From Sphingomonas swuensis (GTDB lineage: Bacteria; Pseudomonadota; Alphaproteobacteria; Sphingomonadales; Sphingomonadaceae), in the NCBI RefSeq assembly GCF_039538045.1, contig NZ_BAABBQ010000001.1:124001-188000 (forward strand): 64,000 bases of DNA, given 5' to 3'. A program made the translations under genes and the position numbers. Position 1 is the first letter of the stretch. Each line of letters begins with the position of its first letter. Shown one piece after another: positions 17,496-25,819 of this stretch. The notes under the pieces are model-generated. The model saw nothing but the letters and a program-made list of their open reading frames with translations. It was not told the origin of the DNA and made no database searches.

Positions 17496-18779
17496 TCAGC
17501 CCTCCTTTCCGAACGAGCGTTCCTCGACGATGGCGAGGCCATAGCCGCTGAGTCCGACCGGCGAATGGTGGCTGTTGGTCAGCAAGATCATGTCATGGAC
17601 CCCCAGCGCGGCAAGGATCTGGGCGCCGACACCGTAGCTGCGCAGCGTCTCGCCTTCCTCGACGTCCTTGCCGGCGCGGCGATCGGCCGACCGCGACAGC
17701 GAGCCCGGGCTTGCAGCGTGGAGCGCGACGACCACGCCCGAGCCCTCCTCCTCGATCATCCGCAGCGCGCTCGGGAGCAGCCCGTTGCGGGTGCCCGGCT
17801 CGCCAAGCACATCGGCGAAGAGGTCGAGGCTGTGCATGCGGACCATCACCGGCCCGGTCGGGTCGAGCGGGCCGAGCACCAGCGCGAGCTGCTCGGCGCC
17901 GGTTGCCTTGTCGCGGAAGACCTGTGCCTGCCATTCGCGCCCGGAAGGCGAGTGAAAGGGCGAGGCGGCGACCCGCTCGACCAGATGATCGCGACGGAGG
18001 CGGTAGGCGATGAGGTCGCGGATCGTCCCGATCTTGAGTCCGTGGGTTCGGGCGAAGTCCATCAGATCGTCGAGCCGGGCCATCGTCCCGTCCTCGCGCA
18101 TGATCTCGCAGATCACGCCCGACGGGTTGAGCCCGGCGAGGCGGCTGACATCGACCGCCGCCTCGGTATGGCCCGCACGGACGAGCACGCCGCCAGCCTG
18201 GGCCACCAGCGGGAAGACATGGCCGGGGGAAACCAGAGCGTCGGGGCCGTTGGCCGAATCGATCGCCACCGCCACCGTCCGAGCCCGGTCGGCGGCGCTG
18301 ATCCCGGTCGAAACACCGGTCCGGGCCTCGATCGAAACGGTGAAGGCGGTGCCGTGCCGGGTTCCATTGTGGCGTGCCATCAGGGGCAGGCCGAGCTGGT
18401 CGACCCGGTCCTTGCCGAGCGCAAGGCAGATGAGGCCCCTGCCGTGGCGGGCCATGAAGTTGATCGCGTCGGGAGTCGCCATCTGCGCCGGGATGATGAG
18501 GTCACCCTCATTCTCGCGGTCGTCATCGTCGACCAGGATGAACATCCGGCCATTGCGGGCCTCGTCGATGATCGCCTCGGCCCCGACCAGCACTTCGCTG
18601 GTGCCGCGGGCGAGCAGCCGTTCGAGGCGGCCGAGGGTGTCGGCAGTGGGGTTCCAGTCGGGCTGGCCCAGCTTGCGGAGGGAGTTGGGGTGGAGCCCGG
18701 CGGCCCGTGCGAGGCCGGAGCGGCTGATCTCGCCAGTCTCGATGATCTCGGTCAGGCGCTCGATGAGAGTGGTAGCCAT
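17496..18779 (-). CDS. ribB: RibBX: DHBP synthase with N-terminal HTH and degenerate RibA domain
   Basis: Makes 3,4-dihydroxy-2-butanone 4-phosphate from ribulose 5-phosphate. Residues 1-60 form a helix-turn-helix unit ([20 protein letters not shown], then [15 protein letters not shown]) not present in standard RibB. Residues 65-270 are the active RibB domain with [32 protein letters not shown] and [11 protein letters not shown]. Residues 280-427 look like GTP cyclohydrolase II, but the zinc motif reads [14 protein letters not shown] with no cysteine in the domain, so this half should be inactive (a RibBX-type protein). An inverted repeat 13 bp upstream suggests self-regulation. Confidence 0.92.
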   Translation of the reverse strand: MATTLIERLTEIIETGEISRSGLARAAGLHPNSLRKLGQPDWNPTADTLGRLERLLARGTSEVLVGAEAIIDEARNGRMFILVDDDDRENEGDLIIPAQMATPDAINFMARHGRGLICLALGKDRVDQLGLPLMARHNGTRHGTAFTVSIEARTGVSTGISAADRARTVAVAIDSANGPDALVSPGHVFPLVAQAGGVLVRAGHTEAAVDVSRLAGLNPSGVICEIMREDGTMARLDDLMDFARTHGLKIGTIRDLIAYRLRRDHLVERVAASPFHSPSGREWQAQVFRDKATGAEQLALVLGPLDPTGPVMVRMHSLDLFADVLGEPGTRNGLLPSALRMIEEEGSGVVVALHAASPGSLSRSADRRAGKDVEEGETLRSYGVGAQILAALGVHDMILLTNSHHSPVGLSGYGLAIVEERSFGKEG

Positions 18780-18791
18780 TTGGGCGCAATA

Positions 18792-18807
18792 TCACATTAC
18801 AATGTGA
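18792..18807. promoter_or_regulatory. Palindromic operator candidate for ribBX
   Basis: TCACATT (18792-18798) and AATGTGA (18801-18807) form a perfect 7-bp inverted repeat with a 2-bp spacer, centred 20 bp before the ribBX start. A third half-site, AATGTGA, is at 18835-18841, 34 bp (about three helical turns) away. A 9-bp direct repeat AAGTTACCC follows at 18854-18871. The obvious candidate binder is the HTH domain of RibBX itself. I see no FMN riboswitch in the leader. Confidence 0.6.
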
Positions 18808-18952
18808 CAATCCAGCGGGGGTGGCCGCACTCGCAATGTGAACGGCGTTGCTGAAGTTACCCAAGTTACCCAGGTGTGCAGCTTTTTCCCGCACATCGCC
18901 GCCATCCTGCTGCACGAGGGTGAGGCGACAGCCCACCCTCGCAACCCAAATC

Positions 18953-19570
18953 CTACTTGTCCAGCGGCGCGGTTCGAGCCGCGGTCATGCGCTGGAGGTA
19001 TCGGGCGAGCACGTCGATCTCGACGTTGAGGCGGCGGCCGACCGCGAGGTCGCCGAAGGTGGTGTGCTGCCAGGTATGCGGGATGACATTGACGCTGAAG
19101 TGGGTGGCGTCGCCGTGATCGGAAACTTCGTTGACCGTCAGCGACACGCCATCGACCGTCACCGAGCCCTTGGGGGCCAGCATCGGGCCGAGCGCGGCTG
19201 GCACCGACAGACCGACACAGGTCGAATCGCCTTCGGGGCAGAGGCCGATCACCTCGGCGAGCCCGTCAACGTGGCCAGTGACGAGATGTCCCCCGAGCTC
19301 GTCGCCGAGACGCAGCGCACGTTCGAGGTTGAGGCGGGCTCCCTCCTGCCACAGCCCGGGCGCGGTCTTGGACAGGCTCTCCTGGCTGATGTCGACCGCG
19401 AACCAGTCGGGACCCTTGTCGACCACGGTGAGGCAGGCGCCCGAGCAGGCGATCGAGGCACCGAGCGCGACGTCGGCCATCTCGTAGGCGCAGCCGATAA
19501 CGAGGCGCAGGTCGCCGCGAGCCTCGGTGGAGCGGACGGTGCCGATGTCAGTGACGATGCCGGTGAACAT
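18953..19570 (-). CDS. ribE: Riboflavin synthase alpha chain
   Basis: Dismutates two lumazines to riboflavin. The start MFTGIVTDIGTV at 19570 is invariant in the family and gives 205 residues. Two homologous barrels are visible: the first has ACSGACLTVV and SLSKTAPGLW, the second has HLVTGHVDGLAEV, GSVTVDGVSLTVNEV and VNVIPHTWQHTTFG. It lies between ribD and ribBX on the same strand. A 173-bp gap with repeats separates it from ribBX. Confidence 0.96.
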   Translation of the reverse strand: MFTGIVTDIGTVRSTEARGDLRLVIGCAYEMADVALGASIACSGACLTVVDKGPDWFAVDISQESLSKTAPGLWQEGARLNLERALRLGDELGGHLVTGHVDGLAEVIGLCPEGDSTCVGLSVPAALGPMLAPKGSVTVDGVSLTVNEVSDHGDATHFSVNVIPHTWQHTTFGDLAVGRRLNVEIDVLARYLQRMTAARTAPLDK

Positions 19571-19638
19571 GACTGCCTCGCGGGAAGGTGCCTCGACCTG
19601 GCAAGGCACGAACGGTGATGGAAGCCGACCTCTATCCG

Positions 19639-20661
19639 CTAGTCCCGAGCGAAGTCGAGGGACGCCGGACCGGGCTGCCTGACCCGCTCGTAGACCTCGA
19701 GCCGGTCGATTCCGAGGCGCCGGCCGTCGCGCGGCTCCCAGCGGCCATGGGCGTCCCCGATCGCGTCGAGCCCGATGTAGCCGACGCTCTGCCGCCCCTC
19801 GCCGATGATGATCGGCGCGCGGTAGAGGAGGATGCGGTCCACGAGGTCGGCGGCGAGGAAGGCGGTGGCGGTGGCCGAGCCGCCCTCGACCAGAAGGTCG
19901 TTGACGTCATGGAGGCGGAAGACGTCCTCGGGCGAGGCGAGCATCTCCCATCCCTCGACCGGCTCGCCGCGGCTGAGCAATGCCCGGCGCGGCGAGCGCT
20001 CCTCGAGGCCGGGAAGGCGCACATCGAGGCGGGGCCGGTCGGCGAGCAGGGTGCCGCGGCCAACCAGGATCATGTCGGTATGGGCCCGCTCGAGGTGCAC
20101 ATGGGCGCGGGCATCCTCGCCGGTGATCCACTTCGATTCGCCCGAGGGGAGCGCGATCTTGCCGTCGATCGACAGGGCGAGCTTGAGCGTCACCCGGGGG
20201 CGGCCGAGTGCCATCCGGGTCAGCCAGCCGGCCATGCTCTCGCGCGCCTCGGCGGCGCCAATCCCGCTTTCCACCGAGATGCCGGCCCCGCGCAGGCGAT
20301 GAAGACCCTCTCCGGATGTCCGGCGATCGGGGTCCTCGATGGCGGCGACGACATGGGCGACGCCCGATTGAAGGATCAGGTCGGTGCAGGTCGGGCCACG
20401 GTGGCTCCGATGATTGCAGGGCTCGAGCGTGGTGACGAGGCTCGCGCCCTGAGCCCGCTCGCCTGCCTCGGCAAGCGCGACCGCCTCGGCGTGCGGGCGT
20501 CCGCCCGGTCGGGTGGCGCCGCGCCCCAGGATCGCGCCGTCGGGCGCGATGACGAGGCAGCCAACGTTCGGATTGGGCGCGGTGGTGCCGCGGGCGGCGG
20601 CGCCGAGCGCGACCGCGGCGGCCATCCATCCGGCCTCATTCGATGCCGAAGGTATTCGCAA
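19639..20661 (-). CDS. ribD: Bifunctional riboflavin deaminase/reductase RibD
   Basis: Deaminates then reduces the pyrimidine intermediate. The N-terminal deaminase has PNPNVGCLVIAPDG, the zinc site HAEAVALAEAG and EPCNHRSHRGPTCTDL (about 78-93). The C-terminal reductase has LKLALSIDGKIAL, SKWITGEDARAHVHLERA and DLLVEGGSATATAFL. I keep the start at ATG 20661, which overlaps the upstream gene by 26 bp, because the residues before the internal ATG at 20625 (NEAGWMAAAVALG) match the conserved family start. Length is 340 residues. The wide spacing between the two zinc cysteines is slightly unusual. Confidence 0.93.
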   Translation of the reverse strand: MRIPSASNEAGWMAAAVALGAAARGTTAPNPNVGCLVIAPDGAILGRGATRPGGRPHAEAVALAEAGERAQGASLVTTLEPCNHRSHRGPTCTDLILQSGVAHVVAAIEDPDRRTSGEGLHRLRGAGISVESGIGAAEARESMAGWLTRMALGRPRVTLKLALSIDGKIALPSGESKWITGEDARAHVHLERAHTDMILVGRGTLLADRPRLDVRLPGLEERSPRRALLSRGEPVEGWEMLASPEDVFRLHDVNDLLVEGGSATATAFLAADLVDRILLYRAPIIIGEGRQSVGYIGLDAIGDAHGRWEPRDGRRLGIDRLEVYERVRQPGPASLDFARD

Positions 20662-20959
20662 TCTCCTGGAACTGCTCCTGCCGCTCGCGGGCGCGCGCCT
20701 CGCGGGCCTTCTGATCCTTGACCTGGTCGGCCTTGATCTGGGCGTCGGTCCGGTCGGGCCCGTAGCTCTCGACGTAGGTGACCGTGGTTGGCGGCGCGGT
20801 GTTTATGCTCGCGTCGAGGAAGAAAATGACCACGATGACGAGGGTGATGCCGAGGCTGAGGCCGATGGCGAGGGTCTTGTCGGGGCTGCGGCGCGCCCAG
20901 ACGGCCTTGAAGTCGCGCCACGCGGTCCGCGGCGAGTGCATCGGTGGAAGGACGGACAT
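20636..20959 (-). CDS. Small single-pass membrane protein, unknown
   Basis: A 107-residue protein started at ATG 20959 (MSVLPPMHSPRTAWRDF). A short basic cytoplasmic segment precedes one transmembrane helix, TLAIGLSLGITLVIVVIFFL (about 33-52). A periplasmic tail rich in charged residues follows, with a helical KADQVKDQKAREARARERQE stretch likely to form a coiled coil. I do not recognise the family. It lies between tonB and ribD, overlapping the latter, so it may be coexpressed with riboflavin genes. Confidence 0.75.
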   Translation of the reverse strand: MSVLPPMHSPRTAWRDFKAVWARRSPDKTLAIGLSLGITLVIVVIFFLDASINTAPPTTVTYVESYGPDRTDAQIKADQVKDQKAREARARERQEQFQEIANTFGIE

Positions 20960-21029
20960 GGATGCGATGTAGGAGGTGGGGGGCGGGACCGCAAACCGGA
21001 CATTGCACCCGGCCCGCGGCCCCGGCCTC

Positions 21030-21716
21030 CTACTCCTCCAGCTCGAAGCGAAGGGTGATGACGAGAGTGGAAGCGACGGCGCGGCCATCCTCTGTAGCGG
21101 GCCTGTAACGCCAGTAGCGGATGAGGTGGCTCCGTGCCGAAGCGAGGAAGGCAGGGTCTGCCGCCCCGACGGGGTCGACCGAGACCACCCGCCCGCGCTG
21201 GTCGATGCCGAGGCGGAGGCGGAGCACGGCTTCTTCCTCCGAGCGCACCTTCGAGTCGGGATAAGGCGGACGAAGCAGGTCGGCGGGGGTGATGGCGCGC
21301 GCCTGGACGAGCACCGGGTCGGCCCTGGGCGCCGGCAGTGGCTGCGGCAGCACTTGCGGGAGCGGGGTCTCGATGATGGTGCCGATCTCGGGCGTGCCGT
21401 TGAGGATCGGCGGACCGCTCTCGAGGCTGTGAGGCGGGCCGGGCAGGGGGACGACCGGATTGGTGCGTTCGACGAAGCTCTCGGTCGGGCGCTGCTGCTC
21501 GGTGCGAGGCTGCGGCTCGGGCAAGGGTGGCGGGTCGACCGGTTTGGGCAGCGGCACGTTGTAGATCGTGGTCGGGGTGGGGGTGAAGATGGTGCCGGGG
21601 TTCATCCTGGCGGTGATCAGGAGGCCGATGGCGAGCGCGTGACCACCGACGATCAGGGTCAGCATGGTCGGACTCAGCCGGCGATGGGTCCGGCGGTGGG
21701 CGGCGTAGGCAAGCAT
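21030..21716 (-). CDS. tonB: TonB-family energy transducer
   Basis: Spans the periplasm and passes ExbBD energy to outer-membrane receptors. The start at ATG 21716 (MLAYAAHRRTHRRL) is set by a perfect AAGGAGG 5 bp upstream; an ATG 15 bp earlier lies within this ribosome site region. An N-terminal helix (about 20-38) is followed by a proline-rich spacer (VPLPKPVDPPPLPEPQP and more) and a C-terminal domain with LRLGIDQRGRVVSVDPVGAA and HLIRYWRYRPATEDGRAV, the usual TonB fold, in 228 residues. exbB/exbD are not adjacent. A Zur-box-like palindrome lies 35 bp upstream. Confidence 0.9.
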   Translation of the reverse strand: MLAYAAHRRTHRRLSPTMLTLIVGGHALAIGLLITARMNPGTIFTPTPTTIYNVPLPKPVDPPPLPEPQPRTEQQRPTESFVERTNPVVPLPGPPHSLESGPPILNGTPEIGTIIETPLPQVLPQPLPAPRADPVLVQARAITPADLLRPPYPDSKVRSEEEAVLRLRLGIDQRGRVVSVDPVGAADPAFLASARSHLIRYWRYRPATEDGRAVASTLVITLRFELEE

Positions 21717-21750
21717 GGCAACCTCCTTCACATCCGAGTCGATGTGGAGA

Positions 21751-21767
21751 ATGTTACATCATAACAT
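21751..21767. promoter_or_regulatory. Zur-box-like palindrome before tonB
   Basis: ATGTTA (21751-21756), five bases CATCA, and TAACAT (21762-21767). On the tonB strand it reads ATGTTATGATGTAACATT, very close to the zinc-uptake-regulator consensus ATGTTATANTATAACATT as I recall it. Its position 35-51 bp before the tonB start fits a promoter operator. A Fur or Irr box looks different. Binding is untested. Confidence 0.5.
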
Positions 21768-21810
21768 GCCAAGCACAAGTGAGTTGATGCTGCTGCGCCT
21801 GCCGGTCGTG

Positions 21811-23127
21811 TCAGGCGCTCGCGGCGCGAAGCCGGGCGAGTGCGCGGTCCTTGCCGATCAGGCGGGTGAGCGGGGACATTTCGGGACCGCTCGGCCGGCC
21901 CGTGAGCGCGAGCCTCAGGGGCAGGAACAGCGCCTTCCCCTTGCGACCGCTCGCCTCCTTGAGCGCGCCGGTCAGCGCGTGCCAAGGGTCGCCGGACCAG
22001 TCGAGGTCGGCCGCAATCTCCGAAGCCGAGGCGAGATAGGTGCGGTCGTCGGGAGCGAGCTCCGTGGCGGCGACGTCGCCGTGAAGTACGCCCTGCCATT
22101 CCTCGATGTCGCCGAGCCTGTGGAGGGCGGAGCGAAGGCAGTCCCAGGTGTCGCTGTCGACCCAGCCGGGCAACCGATCCGCGACGGCCTCGAAGGGCAG
22201 GGCGTGGAGCAGCCGGCCGTTGAGCTGCTCGACCTCGGCCATGTCGAAATATGCCGGAGCGCGGCCGAAATGGGCGAAGTCGAAGCCGTCGGCGAGTGGG
22301 CCGAGGTCGGCGATCGGCTCGACCGGCTGGCTGGTCCCGAGCCGGGCAAGGAGGCTGAGCAGCGCCATCGGCTCGAGCCCCGCTTCCTGCAGCGCGGGCA
22401 CGCCGACCGCACCGAGGCGCTTGGACAATTTGCCGTCGGCCGCGACCAGCAGCGCCTCGTGGGCAAGCGCGGGCGGGGTTGCGCCGAGGGCATCGAACAT
22501 CTGCAGCTGGACCGCGCTGTTCGAGACGTGATCCTCGCCGCGCACGATGTGGGTGATGCCAAGATCGATGTCGTCGATGACGCTCGGGAGCAGGTAGAGC
22601 CAGCTGCCGTCGGCGCGGCGGATGACGGGATCGGACAGCAGGGCGGGGTCGAACTTCTGTTCGCCGCGGATGAGGTCGGTCCAGGCGATCGGCGCCTGGT
22701 GGTCGAGGCGAAAGCGCCAGTGGGGCGCGCGGCCTTCGACCGGCGTGTTCTCCCTCTCCGGCCGCTCGTAGATCGGCGGAAGCCCGCGGCCGAGCAGCAC
22801 CTTGCGGCGCAGGTCGAGCTCTTCGGGAGTCTCGAAGCAGGCATAGACCCGGCCGGCGGCGCGAAGCCGTTCGAATTCGCGCTCGTAGAGGGCGAAGCGG
22901 TCGGACTGGCGAACGCTGTCGTGCGGATGCAGCCCGAGCCAGGCGAGGTCCGCGCGAATCGACTGCTCGGCCTCGGCGGTCGAACGCTCGCGGTCGGTGT
23001 CGTCGATGCGAAGGATAAAGCGGCCGCCATGCGCGCGAGCGAACAGGAAGTTGTGCAGCGCGGTGCGGATGTTGCCGACGTGGAGCCGACCGGTCGGCGA
23101 GGGCGCGAAGCGCGTGACGATGGTCAT
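21811..23127 (-). CDS. gltX: Glutamyl-tRNA synthetase
   Basis: Class I synthetase, 438 residues, typical of the shorter alphaproteobacterial GltX. FAPSPTGRLHVGNIRTALHN (about 7-26) contains the HIGH-type motif as HVGN, and KLSKRLG near residue 237 is the KMSKS loop. LRIDDTDRERS and the VRGEDHVSNSA segment bind glutamate and tRNA. Residues of the zinc-binding insert are absent, as in GltX2-type enzymes, so discrimination between tRNA-Glu and tRNA-Gln cannot be judged. The ATG is 3 bp after nadE, so both are on one transcript. Confidence 0.95.
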   Translation of the reverse strand: MTIVTRFAPSPTGRLHVGNIRTALHNFLFARAHGGRFILRIDDTDRERSTAEAEQSIRADLAWLGLHPHDSVRQSDRFALYEREFERLRAAGRVYACFETPEELDLRRKVLLGRGLPPIYERPERENTPVEGRAPHWRFRLDHQAPIAWTDLIRGEQKFDPALLSDPVIRRADGSWLYLLPSVIDDIDLGITHIVRGEDHVSNSAVQLQMFDALGATPPALAHEALLVAADGKLSKRLGAVGVPALQEAGLEPMALLSLLARLGTSQPVEPIADLGPLADGFDFAHFGRAPAYFDMAEVEQLNGRLLHALPFEAVADRLPGWVDSDTWDCLRSALHRLGDIEEWQGVLHGDVAATELAPDDRTYLASASEIAADLDWSGDPWHALTGALKEASGRKGKALFLPLRLALTGRPSGPEMSPLTRLIGKDRALARLRAASA

Positions 23128-23130
23128 GGC

Positions 23131-24792
23131 TCAGTCCCCGGTGCGAAAGGCATTGGTGATCGGGTAGCGGCGGTCGCGGCCGAAGTTGCGGCCGCCGAGC
23201 TTGACCCCGGGCGGGGCCTGGCGGCGCTTGTATTCGGCACGGAGCACCATCTTCTCGAGGCTTGCGACGAGCGCGACCTCGCTGCCGGTCTTGGCCGCCA
23301 CTTCGTGGACGCTCAGTTCCTGGTCGATCAGCCCGTGGAGGATCGGATCGAGCTTCGCGTAGGGCGGCAGCGAATCCTCGTCTTTCTGGTCGGGGCGAAG
23401 CTCGGCCGAGGGTGGCTTGTCGATCACCCGCTCGGGCATCACCGGACCGGCCGGGCCGAGGAGGCCGTCGGGCCGGTTCGCGTTGCGCCAGCGCGAAAGG
23501 GCGAAGACGGTGGTCTTGTAGGCGTCCTTCAGCACCGAATAGCCGCCCGCCATGTCTCCGTAGAGGGTGGCGTAGCCGACGCTCATTTCGCTCTTGTTGC
23601 CGGTGGTCAGGAGCATGTGGCCGAACTTGTTCGACAGGCCCATCAGCGTGACCATGCGGAGCCGCGCCTGGATATTCTCCTCGGCGAGATCGGGCGCGCG
23701 GCCGGCGAAGCTCTCCTTCAGCATCGCGCCGAGCGCGTCGACCGCGGGAACGATCGGGATGACGTCATGGCGGATGCCAAGCAGGGTCGCGCTTCCTTGC
23801 GCATCCTCGACGCTGGTTGAGCCGGTGTAGACCGAGGGCATCATCACGCCCCAGACCTTGTCGGCGCCAAGCGCGTCGACCGCGACCGCCGCCGACAGCG
23901 CCGAATCGATCCCGCCCGAGAGACCGAGGAGGACGCCGGGGAAGCCGTTGCGCCCAACATAGTCGCGCAGGGCAACGACCATCGCGAGGTAGACGTCCTC
24001 GGGATAGGGCGAGAGGGCGTGGACCTCGCTCGTTTCGCAGGACCAGCGGCCGTCGCCGCCCCGGCTCCAGTGGGTAAGCAGCATCTGCTCCTCCCAGTCG
24101 CGCATCTGGACGACGCGATTGCCGTCGCCGTTGAAGACCATCGAGCTGCCGTCGAAGGCGAGCTCGTCCTGGCCGCCGACCCGGTTGAGGTAGACGAGCG
24201 GCAAGCCGACGTCGCGCGACCGGCCGGAAAACAGCCGCTGGCGAAGATCGTCCTTGTCGATCTCGTAGGGGCTGCCGTTGGGGCTGAGCAGGATCTCGGC
24301 GCCGCGCTCGGCGAGGTGGCGGGACACCTCCTCGAGCCACAGGTCCTCGCAGATCGGGAAGCCGAGGCGGACACCCTTGAAGGTGAAGGGCTCGGGCAGC
24401 GGGCCGGAGGAGAAGACGCGTTTCTCGTCGAAGGTGCCGTAGTTGGGCAGCTCGCGCTTGAAGCTGACGAACAGCTCCTTCCCGCCGTCGGCAAGGATGA
24501 CGGCGTTGTAGGCCTTGCCTTCGCGCAGCACGATCGAGCCGAAGACGACCGCGGGGCCGGGCTCGGCCGTCGCCGCGACGAGGCGGGCGGCGGCGGCCTC
24601 GGTCTCGCGGAGGAAGGCGGGCTTGAGCACCAGGTCCTCGGGCGGATAGCCGGTCAGCTGGAGTTCGGGCACCAGCAGGAGGTCGGCGCCGGCGGCGACA
24701 CGGCGCGCGGCGAGGATCGCCTCGGCGTTGGCGGCGAGGTCGCCGACCCGCTGGTTCATCTGGGCGAGCGCGATGGTGAGTTGGTCGGTCAT
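23131..24792 (-). CDS. nadE: Glutamine-dependent NAD+ synthetase
   Basis: Last step of NAD synthesis: amidation of deamido-NAD. The start ATG 24792 (MTDQLTIALAQMNQRVGDL) gives 553 residues. The N-terminal nitrilase-type glutaminase (about 1-260) shows PELQLTGYPPEDL, LPNYGTFDEKRVF and FPICEDLW with the catalytic Cys. The C-terminal ammonia-dependent synthetase has the ATP loop LGLSGGIDSALSAAV (about 285-299), TGNKSEMSVGYATLYGDMAG and the tail KLGGRNFGRDRRYPITNAF. It is divergent from prs across 89 bp, so NAD and PRPP genes share a promoter region. Confidence 0.96.
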   Translation of the reverse strand: MTDQLTIALAQMNQRVGDLAANAEAILAARRVAAGADLLLVPELQLTGYPPEDLVLKPAFLRETEAAAARLVAATAEPGPAVVFGSIVLREGKAYNAVILADGGKELFVSFKRELPNYGTFDEKRVFSSGPLPEPFTFKGVRLGFPICEDLWLEEVSRHLAERGAEILLSPNGSPYEIDKDDLRQRLFSGRSRDVGLPLVYLNRVGGQDELAFDGSSMVFNGDGNRVVQMRDWEEQMLLTHWSRGGDGRWSCETSEVHALSPYPEDVYLAMVVALRDYVGRNGFPGVLLGLSGGIDSALSAAVAVDALGADKVWGVMMPSVYTGSTSVEDAQGSATLLGIRHDVIPIVPAVDALGAMLKESFAGRAPDLAEENIQARLRMVTLMGLSNKFGHMLLTTGNKSEMSVGYATLYGDMAGGYSVLKDAYKTTVFALSRWRNANRPDGLLGPAGPVMPERVIDKPPSAELRPDQKDEDSLPPYAKLDPILHGLIDQELSVHEVAAKTGSEVALVASLEKMVLRAEYKRRQAPPGVKLGGRNFGRDRRYPITNAFRTGD

Positions 24793-24881
24793 CTTGGTCG
24801 AAGGCTCTAGCGGCTGCCGGGCTTTCGTCCAACGCATCGCCCCGCTAGGAGGGCGGCAGCTCACGGGGGACTGGACGCCTT

Positions 24882-25817
24882 ATGAAACTGCTCGCCGGCA
24901 ACTCCAACGCGCCGCTGGCCAAGGCGATCAGCGACTATCTGGAGATCCCGATCACCAAGGCGAGCGTGCGGCGCTTCGCCGACGAGGAGATCTTCGTCGA
25001 GATCCACGAGAACGTCCGCGGCGAGGACGTCTTCCTCATCCAGTCGACCAGCTTCCCCGCCAACGACAATCTGATGGAGCTGCTGATCTGCGTCGACGCG
25101 CTGCGGCGCGCTTCGGCCAAGCGGATCACCGCGGTGGTGCCCTATTTCGGCTATGCCCGGCAGGACCGGAAGCCGGGGCCCCGGACCCCGATCTCGGCCA
25201 AGCTGGTGGCGAACCTCATCACGACCGCTGGCGCCAATCGGGTGCTGTCGGTCGATCTCCACGCCGGGCAGATCCAGGGCTTCTTCGACATCCCGACCGA
25301 CAATCTGTTCGGAGCGCCGGTGATGAGCGCCGACATCCAGGCGCGCTTCGGCGACCAGCCAATCACCGTCGTCTCGCCCGACGTCGGCGGGGTGGTGCGC
25401 GCGCGGAGCCTCGCCAAGCGGCTGAACAACGCGCCGCTGGCGATCGTCGACAAGCGCCGCGAGAAAGCCGGCGAATCGGAAGTGATGAACATCATCGGCG
25501 AGGTCGAGGGGCGCTTCTGCATCCTGATCGACGATATCGTCGATTCGGCGGGGACGCTGTGCAACGCGGCCGCCGCGCTGAAGGCGCAGGGCGCGGTGGG
25601 CGTGGTCGCCTATGTCACCCACGGCGTGCTGTCGGGCGGCGCCTCGGCGCGGGTGCAGCAGAGCGAGCTGACCGAGCTGGTGGTGACCGACAGCATCTAT
25701 GCCGGCGAGGCCGACCAGCCCGGCGGAAAGATCCGCCGGTTGACCATCGCGCCGCTGCTCGCCGAGGCGATCCGGCGGATCGCCGACGAATCCTCGGTCT
25801 CGAGCCTGTTCGACTAG
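24882..25817 (+). CDS. prs: Ribose-phosphate pyrophosphokinase
   Basis: Makes PRPP, the donor for nucleotides, His, Trp and NAD. The 311-residue protein has [36 protein letters not shown] (ATP flap), [15 protein letters not shown] and [19 protein letters not shown], and the PRPP loop [15 protein letters not shown]. Start ATG 24882 fits the family N-terminus [16 protein letters not shown]. It converges with the LapG-like gene with only 2 bp between the stop codons and no visible terminator. Confidence 0.97.
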   Translation: MKLLAGNSNAPLAKAISDYLEIPITKASVRRFADEEIFVEIHENVRGEDVFLIQSTSFPANDNLMELLICVDALRRASAKRITAVVPYFGYARQDRKPGPRTPISAKLVANLITTAGANRVLSVDLHAGQIQGFFDIPTDNLFGAPVMSADIQARFGDQPITVVSPDVGGVVRARSLAKRLNNAPLAIVDKRREKAGESEVMNIIGEVEGRFCILIDDIVDSAGTLCNAAAALKAQGAVGVVAYVTHGVLSGGASARVQQSELTELVVTDSIYAGEADQPGGKIRRLTIAPLLAEAIRRIADESSVSSLFD

Positions 25818-25819
25818 TC

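Noticed and set aside
18915..18941. CGAGGGTG/CACCCTCG stem downstream of ribBX-side spacer as a terminator
   Set aside because: No T-run follows; it may be a stem of the ribE-ribBX spacer only.
18780..18952. FMN riboswitch in the ribBX leader
   Set aside because: None of the conserved RFN-box segments is present; only short inverted and direct repeats are seen.
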